This document shows positions 36,508 to 45,669 of a stretch of 64,000 bases of DNA, piece after piece. Source of the DNA: Erythrobacteraceae bacterium CCH12-C2. GTDB lineage: Bacteria; Pseudomonadota; Alphaproteobacteria; Sphingomonadales; Sphingomonadaceae. The first letter of the stretch is position 1, and the number at the start of each line of letters is the position of its first letter. Location: contig LSKF01000102.1 of NCBI GenBank assembly GCA_001556995.1, positions 1 to 64,000 on the forward strand, given 5' to 3'. Position numbers and translations under genes: made by a program. The notes below the pieces were generated by a model, which saw only the letters and a program-made list of their open reading frames with translations, ran no database searches and was not told the DNA's origin.

Positions 36508-36811
36508 GGTTCACGCAGAGATCGCAGAGGGGCGGAGACCGCGGAGGAAGGTTACGCCGCTGCGCGGCGGGGTTTCACGCAGAGATCGCAGAGGAAAGTG
36601 GAGGCGCAGAGATGGAGCGCCAGCGGCGAAGCCGCACTCTTCATCGGACATTGCGACAAGCCGCACCGGGACAATTCTTTGATATGCCTTCGGCACGCGC
36701 CATATCTCCGCGCCTCCCCTTTCTTCTCCGCGCCTCTGCGAGAAACATCCCGCGGCAAAGCCGCGTAACCTTCTCTGCGTCCTCTGCCCCTCTGCGGTCT
36801 CCGCGTGAACC
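36508..36811. repeat. Nested pair of palindromic repeat elements upstream of udgX
   Basis: Outer arms lie at 36508-36557 (GGTTCACGCAGAGATCGCAG...) and 36762-36811 (...GGTCTCCGCGTGAACC), and the pairing continues inward through GCCGCTGCGCGGC and GCCGCGGCAAAGCCGC-like sequence. At the centre lies an inner copy, about 36573-36744, with arms TTTCACGCAGAGATCGCAGA... and ...CGCGCCTCTGCGAGAAA, and a core with CAGCGGCGAAGCCGC and GCCTTCGGCAC. The inner copy shares arms and core hairpins with the two copies inside dnaE2. The 337-base gap between the radical SAM gene and udgX is essentially filled by this structure; no gene is seen in it. Confidence 0.9.
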
Positions 36812-36829
36812 CTTTCCGGGCGCGCGCGC

Positions 36830-38290
36830 ATGACCGCCCAGAGACGTTCAGGGCAGCACGTCTCCCTCGGCGCGCACTACGCCGTCCACCTGACCGCGCC
36901 TGACGATTTCGCCTTTTGGCGCGAGCGGGCGCGGGGGCTCATTCAGTGCGACGTACCGCCCGATCGTGTCTCGTGGATCGAACCCGGCGGAACCGGCGAT
37001 TTGTTCGCTTTGGAAGGCCCATCGCGCGGGGAAAGGCGCCTGCCCATTCCGCCCGCCGATGCCCCACCGGTGCGCGCCAGCCAGCGCTTCCTCACCATCG
37101 CCCGCAGCGCCGCGCTGCACTCCGATCCGGCACGGTTCAGCCTGCTCTATCAGGTGCTGTGGCGCTTGCAGGCCAACCCGCGCCTGATGGAGGACAAGGC
37201 GGACTCGCAGGTGCGGCGGATCGAGGAACTCGCCAAATCGGTGCGCCGCGATGCCCACAAGATGCACGCCTTCGTCCGCTTCCGCGAAGTCACCGAGGAA
37301 GACGGCACCCCACACTTCGTCGCCTGGTTCGAGCCCGATCACCACATCGTGCGCGCCGAGGCGGCCTTCTTCATGCGCCGTTTCGCCAATATGCGCTGGT
37401 CGATCCTGACCCCGCGCGGGAGCGTGCATTGGGATGGCGAAGTGATGCGGGAAGGTCCGCCTGCACGCCGCGAGGATGCACCGGGGGATGATCCGGTCGA
37501 AGGGCTGTGGCGCTCTTACTATGCCTCGATCTTCAACCCGGCGCGGCTGAAGATTGGCGCGATGCTCTCGGAAATGCCGAAGAAGTATTGGAAGAATCTG
37601 CCCGAGGCCGAGCTGATCCCGCAGCTGATCGCCGGCGCGCAGGCGCGCGAGGCGGCGATGGTGGCGGCGGGCGCGCGTAGCGAGCGGGTGCGGCCGACGA
37701 GCCTTGCCGAAGTCGCCCGCAGTATCACCGCTTGCCGTGATTGCCCCATCGCCGATTGCGGCACCCGCGCGGTGGCAGGGGAGGGGCCGGAGCGGGCTCC
37801 CCTCATGATCGTCGGCGAACAGCCAGGGGGTCAGGAGGATGTCGCGGGCCGTCCCTTCATCGGCCCGGCAGGGCAATTGCTCGATCAGCATCTCACCCGC
37901 GCCGGGATCGACCGCGCGCAGGCTTACGTCACCAACGCCGTCAAACACTTCAAGTTCAAGTGGAAGGGCAAGCACCGCCTGCACCAGTCGCCAGGCGCGA
38001 AAGAGATCGATACCTGCCGCTGGTGGCTCGACGCCGAGAGGGCTCTGGTGCGTCCCCGGATCGTGCTGGCACTGGGGGCGAGCGCTGCGCGGGGCCTGTT
38101 GGGCCGCACGGTAAGCGTCAATCAGGTGCGCGGTGCACCGATCATGCTGGATGATGGCGCAGAGCTCTGGGTGACGGTGCACCCCTCCTACCTGCTGCGT
38201 CTTGATGGCGTGGCGCGCGTGGAACAGACGGCGCTGTTTGCCGCTGATCTGGCGCGGGTGCGGGAGCGGCTCACGGATCTGGCGGGTTAA
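36830..38290 (+). CDS. udgX: DUF4130-UdgX fusion, uracil-DNA-binding/glycosylase protein
   Basis: A 486-residue two-domain protein. Residues about 1-260 are the DUF4130 (TIGR03915-type) domain. Residues about 290-480 are a UDG-superfamily domain of UdgX type: motif A GEQPGGQEDVAGRPFIGPAG, four cysteines for the 4Fe-4S cluster including CRDCPIADCG, a KHRLHQSPGAKE loop equivalent to the KRRIH loop whose His attaches covalently to the uracil-site sugar, and motif HPSYLLR. UdgX binds uracil-DNA tightly (family knowledge). The ATG is 18 bases after the repeat; dnaE2 starts at the base after its stop. Confidence 0.92.
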   Translation: MTAQRRSGQHVSLGAHYAVHLTAPDDFAFWRERARGLIQCDVPPDRVSWIEPGGTGDLFALEGPSRGERRLPIPPADAPPVRASQRFLTIARSAALHSDPARFSLLYQVLWRLQANPRLMEDKADSQVRRIEELAKSVRRDAHKMHAFVRFREVTEEDGTPHFVAWFEPDHHIVRAEAAFFMRRFANMRWSILTPRGSVHWDGEVMREGPPARREDAPGDDPVEGLWRSYYASIFNPARLKIGAMLSEMPKKYWKNLPEAELIPQLIAGAQAREAAMVAAGARSERVRPTSLAEVARSITACRDCPIADCGTRAVAGEGPERAPLMIVGEQPGGQEDVAGRPFIGPAGQLLDQHLTRAGIDRAQAYVTNAVKHFKFKWKGKHRLHQSPGAKEIDTCRWWLDAERALVRPRIVLALGASAARGLLGRTVSVNQVRGAPIMLDDGAELWVTVHPSYLLRLDGVARVEQTALFAADLARVRERLTDLAG

Positions 38291-41200
38291 ATGCCCGACG
38301 CCCCGCTCACTCCCGACAAGCGCACCTTGCAAGTCGATCCTGATGGGATCGCCGCCCCGCCGCGCGCACCCTTTGTCGAGTTGGGGGTGGCAAGCTGCTT
38401 CAGCTTCCTCAGAGGCGCGTCCGACGCGGTCGATCTGGTGCTGACCGCTTACGCCCACGGCTATGACGCGATCGGGATTGCCGATGTGAATTCGATGGCG
38501 GGCGTCGTGCGGCTGCATACCGAGGCGAAGACGCTGAAATTGCGGCCCGTGATCGGCTGCCGGATCGAGACAGTCGAGGGCCTCGCCTTCCTCGCCTATC
38601 CTGAGGATCGCACCGCCTATGGTCGCCTGTGCCGCCTGATCAGCGCGGGACGGATGCAAACGCCGGAGGGGGCATGGCAGGACAAGGGGGTGTGCCAGAT
38701 CACCCTGGCGATGCTGGCGGCGCACGCGGCCAAGGAAGGCGAGGGGGGCGTGCAGCTGATCCTGCTCCCGCCGGATGATCTCGATGCTGCGTTCACCATC
38801 GCGGTGCCGAGCAATGTGGTGCCGTTTGGGGAATTTGTTTCGCGCAGAGAACGCAGAGGAGCAGAGGTACGCAGAGAGGATGTGCCAGCGGCGCAGCCGC
38901 TTTCTTCATCGCAGGATGCGGCAGGCGGTGAGGCTGGAAAAGAGGAAAGTGCCTGCGGCACGGACGACATCTCTGCGTCCTCTGCTCCTCTGCGATCTCT
39001 GCGTGAACCCACTGTATTCACCGCCAGCCTCGAAGCTCTTCTCCCGCATCTCACCCGTCAACTGCCGACGCTCAGCCACATCGCCGCCAGCTACCTCTAT
39101 CGCGGCGACGATATAGCCCGGATCGAGCGGTTGGACGCGCTCGCCCGCGCGCATGGCCTTGGGCTGCTCGCCACCAATGACGTTCACTACCACGCCCCCG
39201 ATCGCCGCGCCTTGCAGGACGTGATGACCGCGATCCGGCACAAGACCACCGTGGCCGCCGCCGGGCATCTGCTCCACCCCAATGCCGAGCGGCACCTCAA
39301 GTCCCCGGCCGAGATGCAGCGTCTCTTCGCCCGCTGGCCCCACGCCATTACCGCTGCCCGCGCGGTGGTCGATCGGTGCCGCTTCAGCCTTGATGAACTG
39401 CGTTACGAATACCCCGAGGAGATCTATCCCGAGGGCCAGACCCCGCAGCAATTCCTTGAAGCCGAAGTCTGGGCAGGGGCCGCGCGGCGCTACCCGGTTG
39501 GCCTGCCCGAAACTGTCCGGCAGACGCTAACGCGCGAGTTGGCGCTGATCGCCAAGCTTGATCTCGCGCGCTATTTCCTCACCATCAAGGACATCGTCGA
39601 TTTCGCGCGTGGTTGCGATCCGCCGATCCTGTGTCAGGGGCGGGGGAGCGCCGCCAACTCCGCCGTCTGTTACGTGCTCGGCATCACCTCGGTCGATCCG
39701 GCCAAGCATCAGCTGCTGTTTGATCGCTTCATTTCCGAGGAGCGCAAGGAGCCGCCCGATATCGACGTCGATTTCGAACATGAGCGGCGCGAGGAGGTGA
39801 TCCAGTATATCTACGCCAAATATGGCCGCCACCGCGCCGGACTGTGCGCCACGGTGATCCACTACCGCCCGCGTATGGCGATCCGCGAGGTGGGCAAGGC
39901 GATGGGGCTGTCGGAGGATGTCACATCCGCCTTGGCCCGCACCGTGTGGGGCGGGTGGGGGCGCGAGATTTCCGAGAAGCACGCGGCGGAAACTGGGCTC
40001 GATGTCACCGACCCGCATTTGCGGCGCGTGCTCAAACTCACGGAGCAGATGATCGGCATGCCGCGCCATTTGGGCCAGCATGTCGGCGGGTTCATCCTCA
40101 CCGAAGGGCTGCTGACCGAGACCGTCCCGATCGGCAACGGCGCCATGCCCGACCGCAGCTTCATCGAGTGGGACAAGGACGATATCGACGCATTGGGTAT
40201 CCTCAAGGTCGATGTGCTGGCGCTGGGGATGCTGACCTGTATCAGGAAGTGCCTCGATCTCTTGGGGGCGCATCATGGCCGCGCGCTCACCCTCGCCACC
40301 GTCCCGCGCGAGGACCCCGAGACCTATGCGATGCTGCGTAAGGGCGATTCGCTCGGCGTGTTCCAGGTCGAAAGCCGGGCGCAGATGAACATGCTGCCGC
40401 GCCTGCGCCCGCGCGAGTTCTACGACCTCGTGATCCAGGTCGCGATCGTCCGCCCAGGTCCGATCCAGGGCGACATGGTGCACCCCTACCTCAAACGCCG
40501 CCGCGGGGCCGAGCCCGTGCAGATCCCCGCGCCCGCCCCCGAACACGGCCCGCCCGACGAGCTCACCAGCATCCTCGGGCGCACCTTGGGGGTGCCGATC
40601 TTTCAGGAACAGGCGATGAAGATCGCGCTGGATGCGGCGAAGTTCTCCAGCCTCGAAGCCAACCGGTTGCGGAAAGCGATGGCGACCTTTCGCAGTCGGG
40701 GCATGGTGGACGAGCTTCAGGACATGATGGTCGAACGCATGGTCGCCCGCGGCTATGATCGGGACTTCGCGCAAAGGTGTTTCAATCAAATCAGAGGCTT
40801 CGGTGAATATGGCTTTCCCGAAAGCCACGCGGCGAGCTTTGCCCAGCTGGTTTACGTCTCAAGCTGGCTCAAGTGCCATTACCCGGCGGCCTTTGCAGCG
40901 GCGCTGCTCAATTCGCAACCGATGGGCTTCTATGCCCCGGCGCAGATCGTGCGCGATGCGGCCGAGCATGGGGTCACGGTGCTGCCGGTGGATGTGAATT
41001 ACTCGGAGTGGGACTGCACGCTCGAAGAAGAAGGGGTTTCACGCGGAGACCGCGGAGGAGCAGAGAGACGCGGAGATGTTGCACCCGCGGCGCAGCCGCA
41101 CTCCCATGTCGACGGCGCGACTGGCGGGGGCGTGGCGGACAATGAAGTTGCCTGCGGCACGGACGATATCTCTGCGTCCTCTGCTCCTCTGCGCTCTCTG

Positions 41201-42100
41201 CGTGAAACCAAACGGGACCGCCGCCACGCCCTGCGCCTCGGCCTGCGTCAGATCGACGGCCTCCCCGAACATGTCGCCGCCGCGCTGGTGAGTGCGCGCG
41301 AGGCAGGCGGGGCTTATCGCGATATCGCCGATCTGCGCGCGCGAGCCGGGCTGAGCCCTGCGCATATCGAACGGCTCGCCAGCGCTGATGCCTTTACCTC
41401 GCTCGGCCTCACCCGCCGTCAGGCGCTGTGGGATGCGAGGAGCCTCGTCGCCGCACCCGATCTTCCGCTGTTCCGCGCCATGGGCGTGCGCGACGAGGGG
41501 CCGGAGCGGGCGGCCACGGCGCTCCCCGCCATGCCCATGTCGGAAGAAGTGGTGGCCGATTACCAGACCATCCGCCTCAGCCTGAAAGCCCACCCGATGG
41601 CCTTCCTGCGCGCTGACCTTTCCGCGCGCGGCTTCGTCCGCGCCGCCGATCTGCGTGCGCGAAAATTCCGGAGCATGGTGCAGGTCGCCGGCGTGGTGCT
41701 GATCCGTCAGCGGCCCGGCAGCGCAAAGGGGGTGACCTTCATCACGCTGGAGGATGAGACCGGGGTGATCAACCTCGTGGTCTGGCCCGACCTCAAGGAG
41801 AAGCAGCGCAAGGTGGTGATGGGCGCGCGGCTGATGGAGGTTCGCGGGCGGGTGGAGTATGATGACGCGGTGATCCACGTGATCGCCGCGCACATGACCG
41901 ACGCGACCCCGGCGCTCCACGCGCTGTCAGATGATCTGCTCGAAGCCCCGCTGGCGCGCGCGGATGAGGTCAATCGCCCGATGCCCGAACGCGGCGCTCC
42001 CGGCCCGCGCGGGCTAGGCGATGGGCTGGCGCCCGTGCCCAACGTCACCGGCCACCCGCGCGACCACCGCATCCTGCCGAAATCACGCGATTTTCACTGA
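38291..42100 (+). CDS. dnaE2: Error-prone DNA polymerase DnaE2/ImuC with two in-frame repeat insertions
   Basis: A 1269-residue C-family polymerase, the catalytic part of the ImuA-ImuB-DnaE2 mutasome. Domains in order: PHP (from ELGVASCFSFLRGASDAVDL; split by the first insert), palm with PDIDVDF around residues 489-495, fingers (EYGFPESHAASFAQLVYVSS), HhH (LRLGLRQIDGLPEHVAAAL) and C-terminal OB fold (VAGVVLIRQRPGSAKGVTFI). Residues about 183-239 and 916-972 are translated repeat elements, both containing PAAQP and ACGTDDISASSAPLRSLRE. Without these 114 residues the length (about 1155) fits the family. Both lie between conserved blocks, so activity may be kept (inference). Confidence 0.95.
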   Translation: MPDAPLTPDKRTLQVDPDGIAAPPRAPFVELGVASCFSFLRGASDAVDLVLTAYAHGYDAIGIADVNSMAGVVRLHTEAKTLKLRPVIGCRIETVEGLAFLAYPEDRTAYGRLCRLISAGRMQTPEGAWQDKGVCQITLAMLAAHAAKEGEGGVQLILLPPDDLDAAFTIAVPSNVVPFGEFVSRRERRGAEVRREDVPAAQPLSSSQDAAGGEAGKEESACGTDDISASSAPLRSLREPTVFTASLEALLPHLTRQLPTLSHIAASYLYRGDDIARIERLDALARAHGLGLLATNDVHYHAPDRRALQDVMTAIRHKTTVAAAGHLLHPNAERHLKSPAEMQRLFARWPHAITAARAVVDRCRFSLDELRYEYPEEIYPEGQTPQQFLEAEVWAGAARRYPVGLPETVRQTLTRELALIAKLDLARYFLTIKDIVDFARGCDPPILCQGRGSAANSAVCYVLGITSVDPAKHQLLFDRFISEERKEPPDIDVDFEHERREEVIQYIYAKYGRHRAGLCATVIHYRPRMAIREVGKAMGLSEDVTSALARTVWGGWGREISEKHAAETGLDVTDPHLRRVLKLTEQMIGMPRHLGQHVGGFILTEGLLTETVPIGNGAMPDRSFIEWDKDDIDALGILKVDVLALGMLTCIRKCLDLLGAHHGRALTLATVPREDPETYAMLRKGDSLGVFQVESRAQMNMLPRLRPREFYDLVIQVAIVRPGPIQGDMVHPYLKRRRGAEPVQIPAPAPEHGPPDELTSILGRTLGVPIFQEQAMKIALDAAKFSSLEANRLRKAMATFRSRGMVDELQDMMVERMVARGYDRDFAQRCFNQIRGFGEYGFPESHAASFAQLVYVSSWLKCHYPAAFAAALLNSQPMGFYAPAQIVRDAAEHGVTVLPVDVNYSEWDCTLEEEGVSRGDRGGAERRGDVAPAAQPHSHVDGATGGGVADNEVACGTDDISASSAPLRSLRETKRDRRHALRLGLRQIDGLPEHVAAALVSAREAGGAYRDIADLRARAGLSPAHIERLASADAFTSLGLTRRQALWDARSLVAAPDLPLFRAMGVRDEGPERAATALPAMPMSEEVVADYQTIRLSLKAHPMAFLRADLSARGFVRAADLRARKFRSMVQVAGVVLIRQRPGSAKGVTFITLEDETGVINLVVWPDLKEKQRKVVMGARLMEVRGRVEYDDAVIHVIAAHMTDATPALHALSDDLLEAPLARADEVNRPMPERGAPGPRGLGDGLAPVPNVTGHPRDHRILPKSRDFH
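38838..39008. repeat. Palindromic repeat element, copy A, in frame in dnaE2 (PHP domain)
   Basis: Left arm 38838-38879 (TTTCGCGCAGAGAACGCAGA, then GGAGCAGAGG...) and right arm 38969-39007 (ATCTCTGCGTCCTCTGCTCC, then TCTGCGATCTCTGCGTGAA) are inverted repeats of about 40 bases with only a few mismatches. The core holds two small hairpins, GCGGCGCAGCCGC and GTGCCTGCGGCAC. At about 171 bases it equals 57 codons with no stop. Confidence 0.92.
41037..41207. repeat. Palindromic repeat element, copy B, in frame in dnaE2 (after the fingers)
   Basis: Left arm 41037-41077 (TTTCACGCGGAGACCGCGGA, then GGAGCAGAG...) and right arm 41168-41207 (ATCTCTGCGTCCTCTGCTCC, then TCTGCGCTCTCTGCGTGAAA) match copy A closely; cores share GCGGCGCAGCCGC and GAAGTTGCCTGCGGCACGG-like sequence. 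Length is 171 bases. Orientation and codon phase (offset 1 from the dnaE2 frame) are the same as copy A. Confidence 0.92.
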
Positions 42101-42116
42101 GGTTCGCGGGCGAACC

Positions 42117-42806
42117 TCAGCTCGATTCGAGGGCATACCCGGCAGAGCGCACAGTGCGGATCGGGTCTTTCGCGCCGTCGATCCCGATTGCCTTGCGCAG
42201 GCGGCGGATATGGACGTCGACGGTGCGAAGCTCGATGTCCGAGCCTGTGCCCCACACCCCATCGAGCAACTGCCCGCGGCTGAACACCCGGCCGGGGCTC
42301 TCCATGAAGAACTTGAGCAGGCGGTATTCGGTCGGCCCCAATTGCAGCGCGCGGCCGCGGCGCTGGACCTTGTGCGCTACGGGATCGAGCTTGAGGTCGC
42401 CGACTTCAATGGTCTCCCCCGCCAGCGCCGGACGGATGCGGCGCATTACGGCGGCCACGCGCGCCAGCAGCTCGCGGGGGGAGAAGGGCTTGGTCAGGTA
42501 GTCATCCGCCCCGGTCTCCAGCCCGCGCACGCGGTCGTCCTCGGCCTCGCGTGCGGTGAGCATGATGATGGGGACATGCGCGGTCTGCTTGTCGCGGCGC
42601 AGGCGGCGGCAGACTTCGATGCCGCTGGTGCCTTCAATCATCCAGTCGAGGATGATGAGATCGGGCACCTCTTCGCTCGCCAGCACCAGTGCTTCATCGC
42701 CGTCGCCAGTACAGCGGACGTTATAGCCTTCGTTCTGGAAACGATATTCGAGCAGTTCGGAAAGGGCTGGATCGTCTTCAACCAGCAGCAGTTTGGCAGC
42801 GGACAT
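42117..42806 (-). CDS. phoB: Phosphate regulon response regulator PhoB
   Basis: A 229-residue OmpR/PhoB-type regulator. The receiver domain begins MSAAKLLLVEDDPALSELL and has phospho-acceptor Asp in LIILDWMIEG. The winged-helix domain has LGPTEYRLLKFFMESPGRVF and VDVHIRRLRKAI. It activates Pho-box promoters under phosphate limitation. GGAGG precedes ATG 42806. It is the last gene of the leftward phoR-pst-phoU-phoB group, 123 bases after phoU. Confidence 0.95.
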   Translation of the reverse strand: MSAAKLLLVEDDPALSELLEYRFQNEGYNVRCTGDGDEALVLASEEVPDLIILDWMIEGTSGIEVCRRLRRDKQTAHVPIIMLTAREAEDDRVRGLETGADDYLTKPFSPRELLARVAAVMRRIRPALAGETIEVGDLKLDPVAHKVQRRGRALQLGPTEYRLLKFFMESPGRVFSRGQLLDGVWGTGSDIELRTVDVHIRRLRKAIGIDGAKDPIRTVRSAGYALESS

Positions 42807-42929
42807 GCAGTGATGCCTCCTCAAGCCCGGGTCAGCGGGCGTTGATGGGCCTATGTTTCACTCTGGCTACAGTTTGATGAATCCGGATGCGACAAGTTTT
42901 CCACAAGCAGGTTACAACCTGCTCGCGTC

Positions 42930-43598
42930 TTACCGATCGCCTTCCGGCGGGTAGAGCCCCGTCGCCGCAAAGTGGACCATCTCCGCCACGTTGGTCGCGT
43001 GATCGCCGATCCGTTCGATGTTGCGGGCCACGAAGAGCAATTGTGCCGCGCTCGAAATGGTCGAAGGGTTCTCGACCATATAGCTGACGAGATTGCGGAA
43101 AATGCTGTTATAAAAGCCATCGACCTTGACGTCGGTGGCAATCACCTCGCGCGCCAGATCGGGATCGCGTGCGGCATAGGCGGTCAGCACATCGTGCACC
43201 ATCTCGCTCGCTAGCTCGCCCATGGTGGGCAGCAGGGTAAGCGGTTCGAACCGGGCGCGGCCTTCGATCATCCCGACCCGCTTGGCGATATTCTTGGCAT
43301 AATCGCCGATCCGTTCGAGCACGCCGCCGATCTTGAGCGCCGCGATCACTTCGCGCAAATCGTCAGCCATCGGCGCGCGCAGAGCGATGATCCGCACCGC
43401 CAGCTTGTCGACCTCGGTTTCCAGCGCGTCGATGCGCTTGTCCCGCGCGACGACGGTTTCCGCCAGCGCCTCATCCCCGCGCACCAGCGCATCGAGCGCT
43501 TCATTGATGGCGACCTCGGCAAGGCCCCCCATCTCCGCGATCAGGCCGCGCAGGCGGGTGATGTCTTCATCGAAAGCCTTGACGGTGTGTTCGGCCAT
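42930..43598 (-). CDS. phoU: Phosphate transport regulator PhoU
   Basis: A 222-residue all-helical protein made of two three-helix bundles, each with the metal-binding acidic pattern seen in AEHTVKAFDEDITRLRGLIA and ERIGDYAKNIAKR or ERIGDHATNVAEMV. It links PstSCAB activity to PhoR and helps keep the Pho system off when phosphate is plentiful. The ATG overlaps the pstB stop by one base. Confidence 0.94.
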   Translation of the reverse strand: MAEHTVKAFDEDITRLRGLIAEMGGLAEVAINEALDALVRGDEALAETVVARDKRIDALETEVDKLAVRIIALRAPMADDLREVIAALKIGGVLERIGDYAKNIAKRVGMIEGRARFEPLTLLPTMGELASEMVHDVLTAYAARDPDLAREVIATDVKVDGFYNSIFRNLVSYMVENPSTISSAAQLLFVARNIERIGDHATNVAEMVHFAATGLYPPEGDR

Positions 43599-44386
43599 CA
43601 ACCGTACCTTCCGGTAATGTAATCCTTGGTCCGGTCTTCGATCGGATTGGTGAAGATTTCCGAGGTCGGGCCATATTCCACCATCTTGCCGAGGTGGAAA
43701 AACGCCGTGCGCTGGCTGACGCGCGCGGCCTGCTGCATCGAGTGCGTGACGATCACGATGGCGTAGCGGCCGGAAAGTTCATCGATCAGCTCCTCGATCT
43801 TGGCAGTCGCGATCGGATCGAGCGCAGAAGCCGGTTCGTCCATCAGGATCACCTCCGGGTCAACCGCAATCGCCCGTGCGATGCACAAACGCTGCTGCTG
43901 ACCGCCCGAAAGTGCGGTCCCGGATTCGTCGAGGCGGTCCTTGACCTCGTCCCACAGGCCCGCGCGGGTCAGCGATCGTTCCACGATGACATCGAGATCG
44001 GGCTTTTTTTCCGCCAGCCCATGGATCTTGGGGCCATAGGCGATGTTCTCGTAAATCGACTTGGGGAAGGGGTTCGGTTTCTGGAACACCATGCCCACCC
44101 GCGCGCGCAATTGCACCACGTCCATTGCGCCTGAATGAATATCGACCCCTTCGAGTTCGATACTGCCGCTGACGCGGGCAGCGCCGATGGTGTCGTTCAT
44201 GCGGTTGAAACACCGCAGAAAGGTCGATTTTCCGCAGCCCGACGGGCCGATGAAGGCCGTGACATAATTGGGCGAGATGTCGATCGACACATGATCGATA
44301 GCCATCTTCTCGCCGTAGAAGACACAGACATCCCGCGCGCGCAGCTTGGCGGTTTCGTCCTGCATATTGGGATGGATGACAGTCAC
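43598..44386 (-). CDS. pstB: Phosphate ABC transporter ATP-binding protein PstB
   Basis: A 262-residue ATPase. Walker A is GPSGCGKST, the signature is [16 protein letters not shown], and Walker B is [15 protein letters not shown]. It powers phosphate import through PstC/PstA. GTG 44386 overlaps the pstA stop (GTGA); an ATG at 44365 is an alternative. Confidence 0.96.
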   Translation of the reverse strand: MTVIHPNMQDETAKLRARDVCVFYGEKMAIDHVSIDISPNYVTAFIGPSGCGKSTFLRCFNRMNDTIGAARVSGSIELEGVDIHSGAMDVVQLRARVGMVFQKPNPFPKSIYENIAYGPKIHGLAEKKPDLDVIVERSLTRAGLWDEVKDRLDESGTALSGGQQQRLCIARAIAVDPEVILMDEPASALDPIATAKIEELIDELSGRYAIVIVTHSMQQAARVSQRTAFFHLGKMVEYGPTSEIFTNPIEDRTKDYITGRYG

Positions 44387-45669
44387 CAGCGTTTCTCGAA
44401 TTTGTTGCGGAGGTAGATGGCAAGGCCGTTCATGGCGAGCAGGAACACCAGCAGCACGATGATAGCCGCACTGGTGCGTTCGACAAAGCCGCGATCGATT
44501 TCGTCAGACCACAGAAATATCTGCATCGGCAGGACGGTTGCGGGCGAGGTGAAGCCTTCGGGCGGGGTGGCAACAAAGGCGCGCATCCCGATCAGCAGTA
44601 GCGGCGCGGTCTCGCCCAGCGCGCGCGCCATGCCGATGATGGTGCCCGTCAGCATTCCCGGCAGCGCCAGCGGGAGGACATGGTGGAACACCACCTGCAC
44701 CGGCGAAGCACCCACCGCGAGTGCGCCGTCGCGGATCGAGGGCGGCACGGCCTTGATCGCGTTGCGCCCGGAAATCACGATGACCGGCATGGTCATCAGT
44801 GCCAGCGTCATGCCGCCGATCAAGGGTGCCGAACGGAGGTTGGGGAAGGCTGTCAGGAAAACGGCGAGCCCCAACAGGCCGAAGATAATCGACGGCACAG
44901 CCGCGAGGTTGTTGATCGAAACCTCGATCAAATCGGTCCAGCGATTGCGCGGGGCGTATTCTTCCAGATAGAGCGCAGACAGCGCCCCGATGGGGAAGGC
45001 CAGCACCAGCGTGACCAGCATGGTCAGCATCGATCCCTTGAGCGCGCCCCAGATGCCCACCGCCTGCGGGCTGGTCGCATCAGAGCGGGCGAGGAAGCCC
45101 CAGTCCCAGTTGCGGTCGAGCTTGCCTTCGCTTGCGAGTCGCTTGGCAAGTGCCTGCATCTCCGGCGGCCCATCGCCCTGAAGCGCATAGGCCAGCGCTG
45201 AAGAAACTGGCAGATCAAAGGTTTCCTCGCGCTCGATCAGGGAAGGGTCAGCAGCCAGCGCGGCGGCGACATCGCGCCAGGCCTCGACCGAAAGTTCCGC
45301 AGCGGCGTCTGCCCCGAGCTGCTCCTCGGCATAGAACTTCACCACATCGGGCAAGCCCTGCATTTCGAGCGTTTGTCCCGCTGTGGGTGCGGTGAGCGAG
45401 ACTTCGTCACCTGTCACACCGCTTTCCGGAAAATCGATCGTGACTGCGAGTTCCGCACGTTGAAACCCGCTGATGCCATTGATGAGCATATTGCCAAGCA
45501 GCAGCGCCAGCACGCCGAGGGCAAAAGCGACAGCAGACAGCCCGAGTAGGCGGAAATTGCGTTCAGCCCGGTAGCGCTGGGCCAAGCGCTTCTCGAACGC
45601 CGCAGTGCGGGTCGGCCCAACGTCGGCGGGGGCGGCTGCGGTGGCAGGGGGGGTGGCGGTATCGTTCAT
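44383..45669 (-). CDS. pstA: Phosphate ABC transporter permease PstA, extended form
   Basis: A 428-residue permease. A long N-terminal part (residues about 1-180) has one membrane helix and a periplasmic DUF3333-like domain. The transport domain follows with six helices and the EAA-type loop ([20 protein letters not shown]). E. coli PstA has about 300 residues; the extra domain is common in alphaproteobacteria. Coupled to pstC (ATGA) and pstB. Confidence 0.94.
   Translation of the reverse strand: MNDTATPPATAAAPADVGPTRTAAFEKRLAQRYRAERNFRLLGLSAVAFALGVLALLLGNMLINGISGFQRAELAVTIDFPESGVTGDEVSLTAPTAGQTLEMQGLPDVVKFYAEEQLGADAAAELSVEAWRDVAAALAADPSLIEREETFDLPVSSALAYALQGDGPPEMQALAKRLASEGKLDRNWDWGFLARSDATSPQAVGIWGALKGSMLTMLVTLVLAFPIGALSALYLEEYAPRNRWTDLIEVSINNLAAVPSIIFGLLGLAVFLTAFPNLRSAPLIGGMTLALMTMPVIVISGRNAIKAVPPSIRDGALAVGASPVQVVFHHVLPLALPGMLTGTIIGMARALGETAPLLLIGMRAFVATPPEGFTSPATVLPMQIFLWSDEIDRGFVERTSAAIIVLLVFLLAMNGLAIYLRNKFEKRW

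Noticed and set aside
36508..36811. CRISPR-like array from repeated CGCAGAGG-type words
   Set aside because: The repeats are arms of inverted palindromes, with no equal-length direct repeats and unique spacers, and no cas genes.
36848..38725. Long reverse-strand open frame of about 625 codons over udgX-dnaE2
   Set aside because: It mirrors the genuine + strand genes in a high-G+C sequence; its translation has no recognisable domains.
38291..42100. dnaE2 as a pseudogene broken by repeats
   Set aside because: The frame stays open through both inserts, the catalytic motif PDIDVDF and all conserved blocks are intact, and both inserts are multiples of three.
42895..42925. AGCAGGTT/AACCTGCT hairpin after phoU as a terminator
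   Set aside because: A perfect stem but no T-run; could be an ordinary secondary structure between phoU and phoB.
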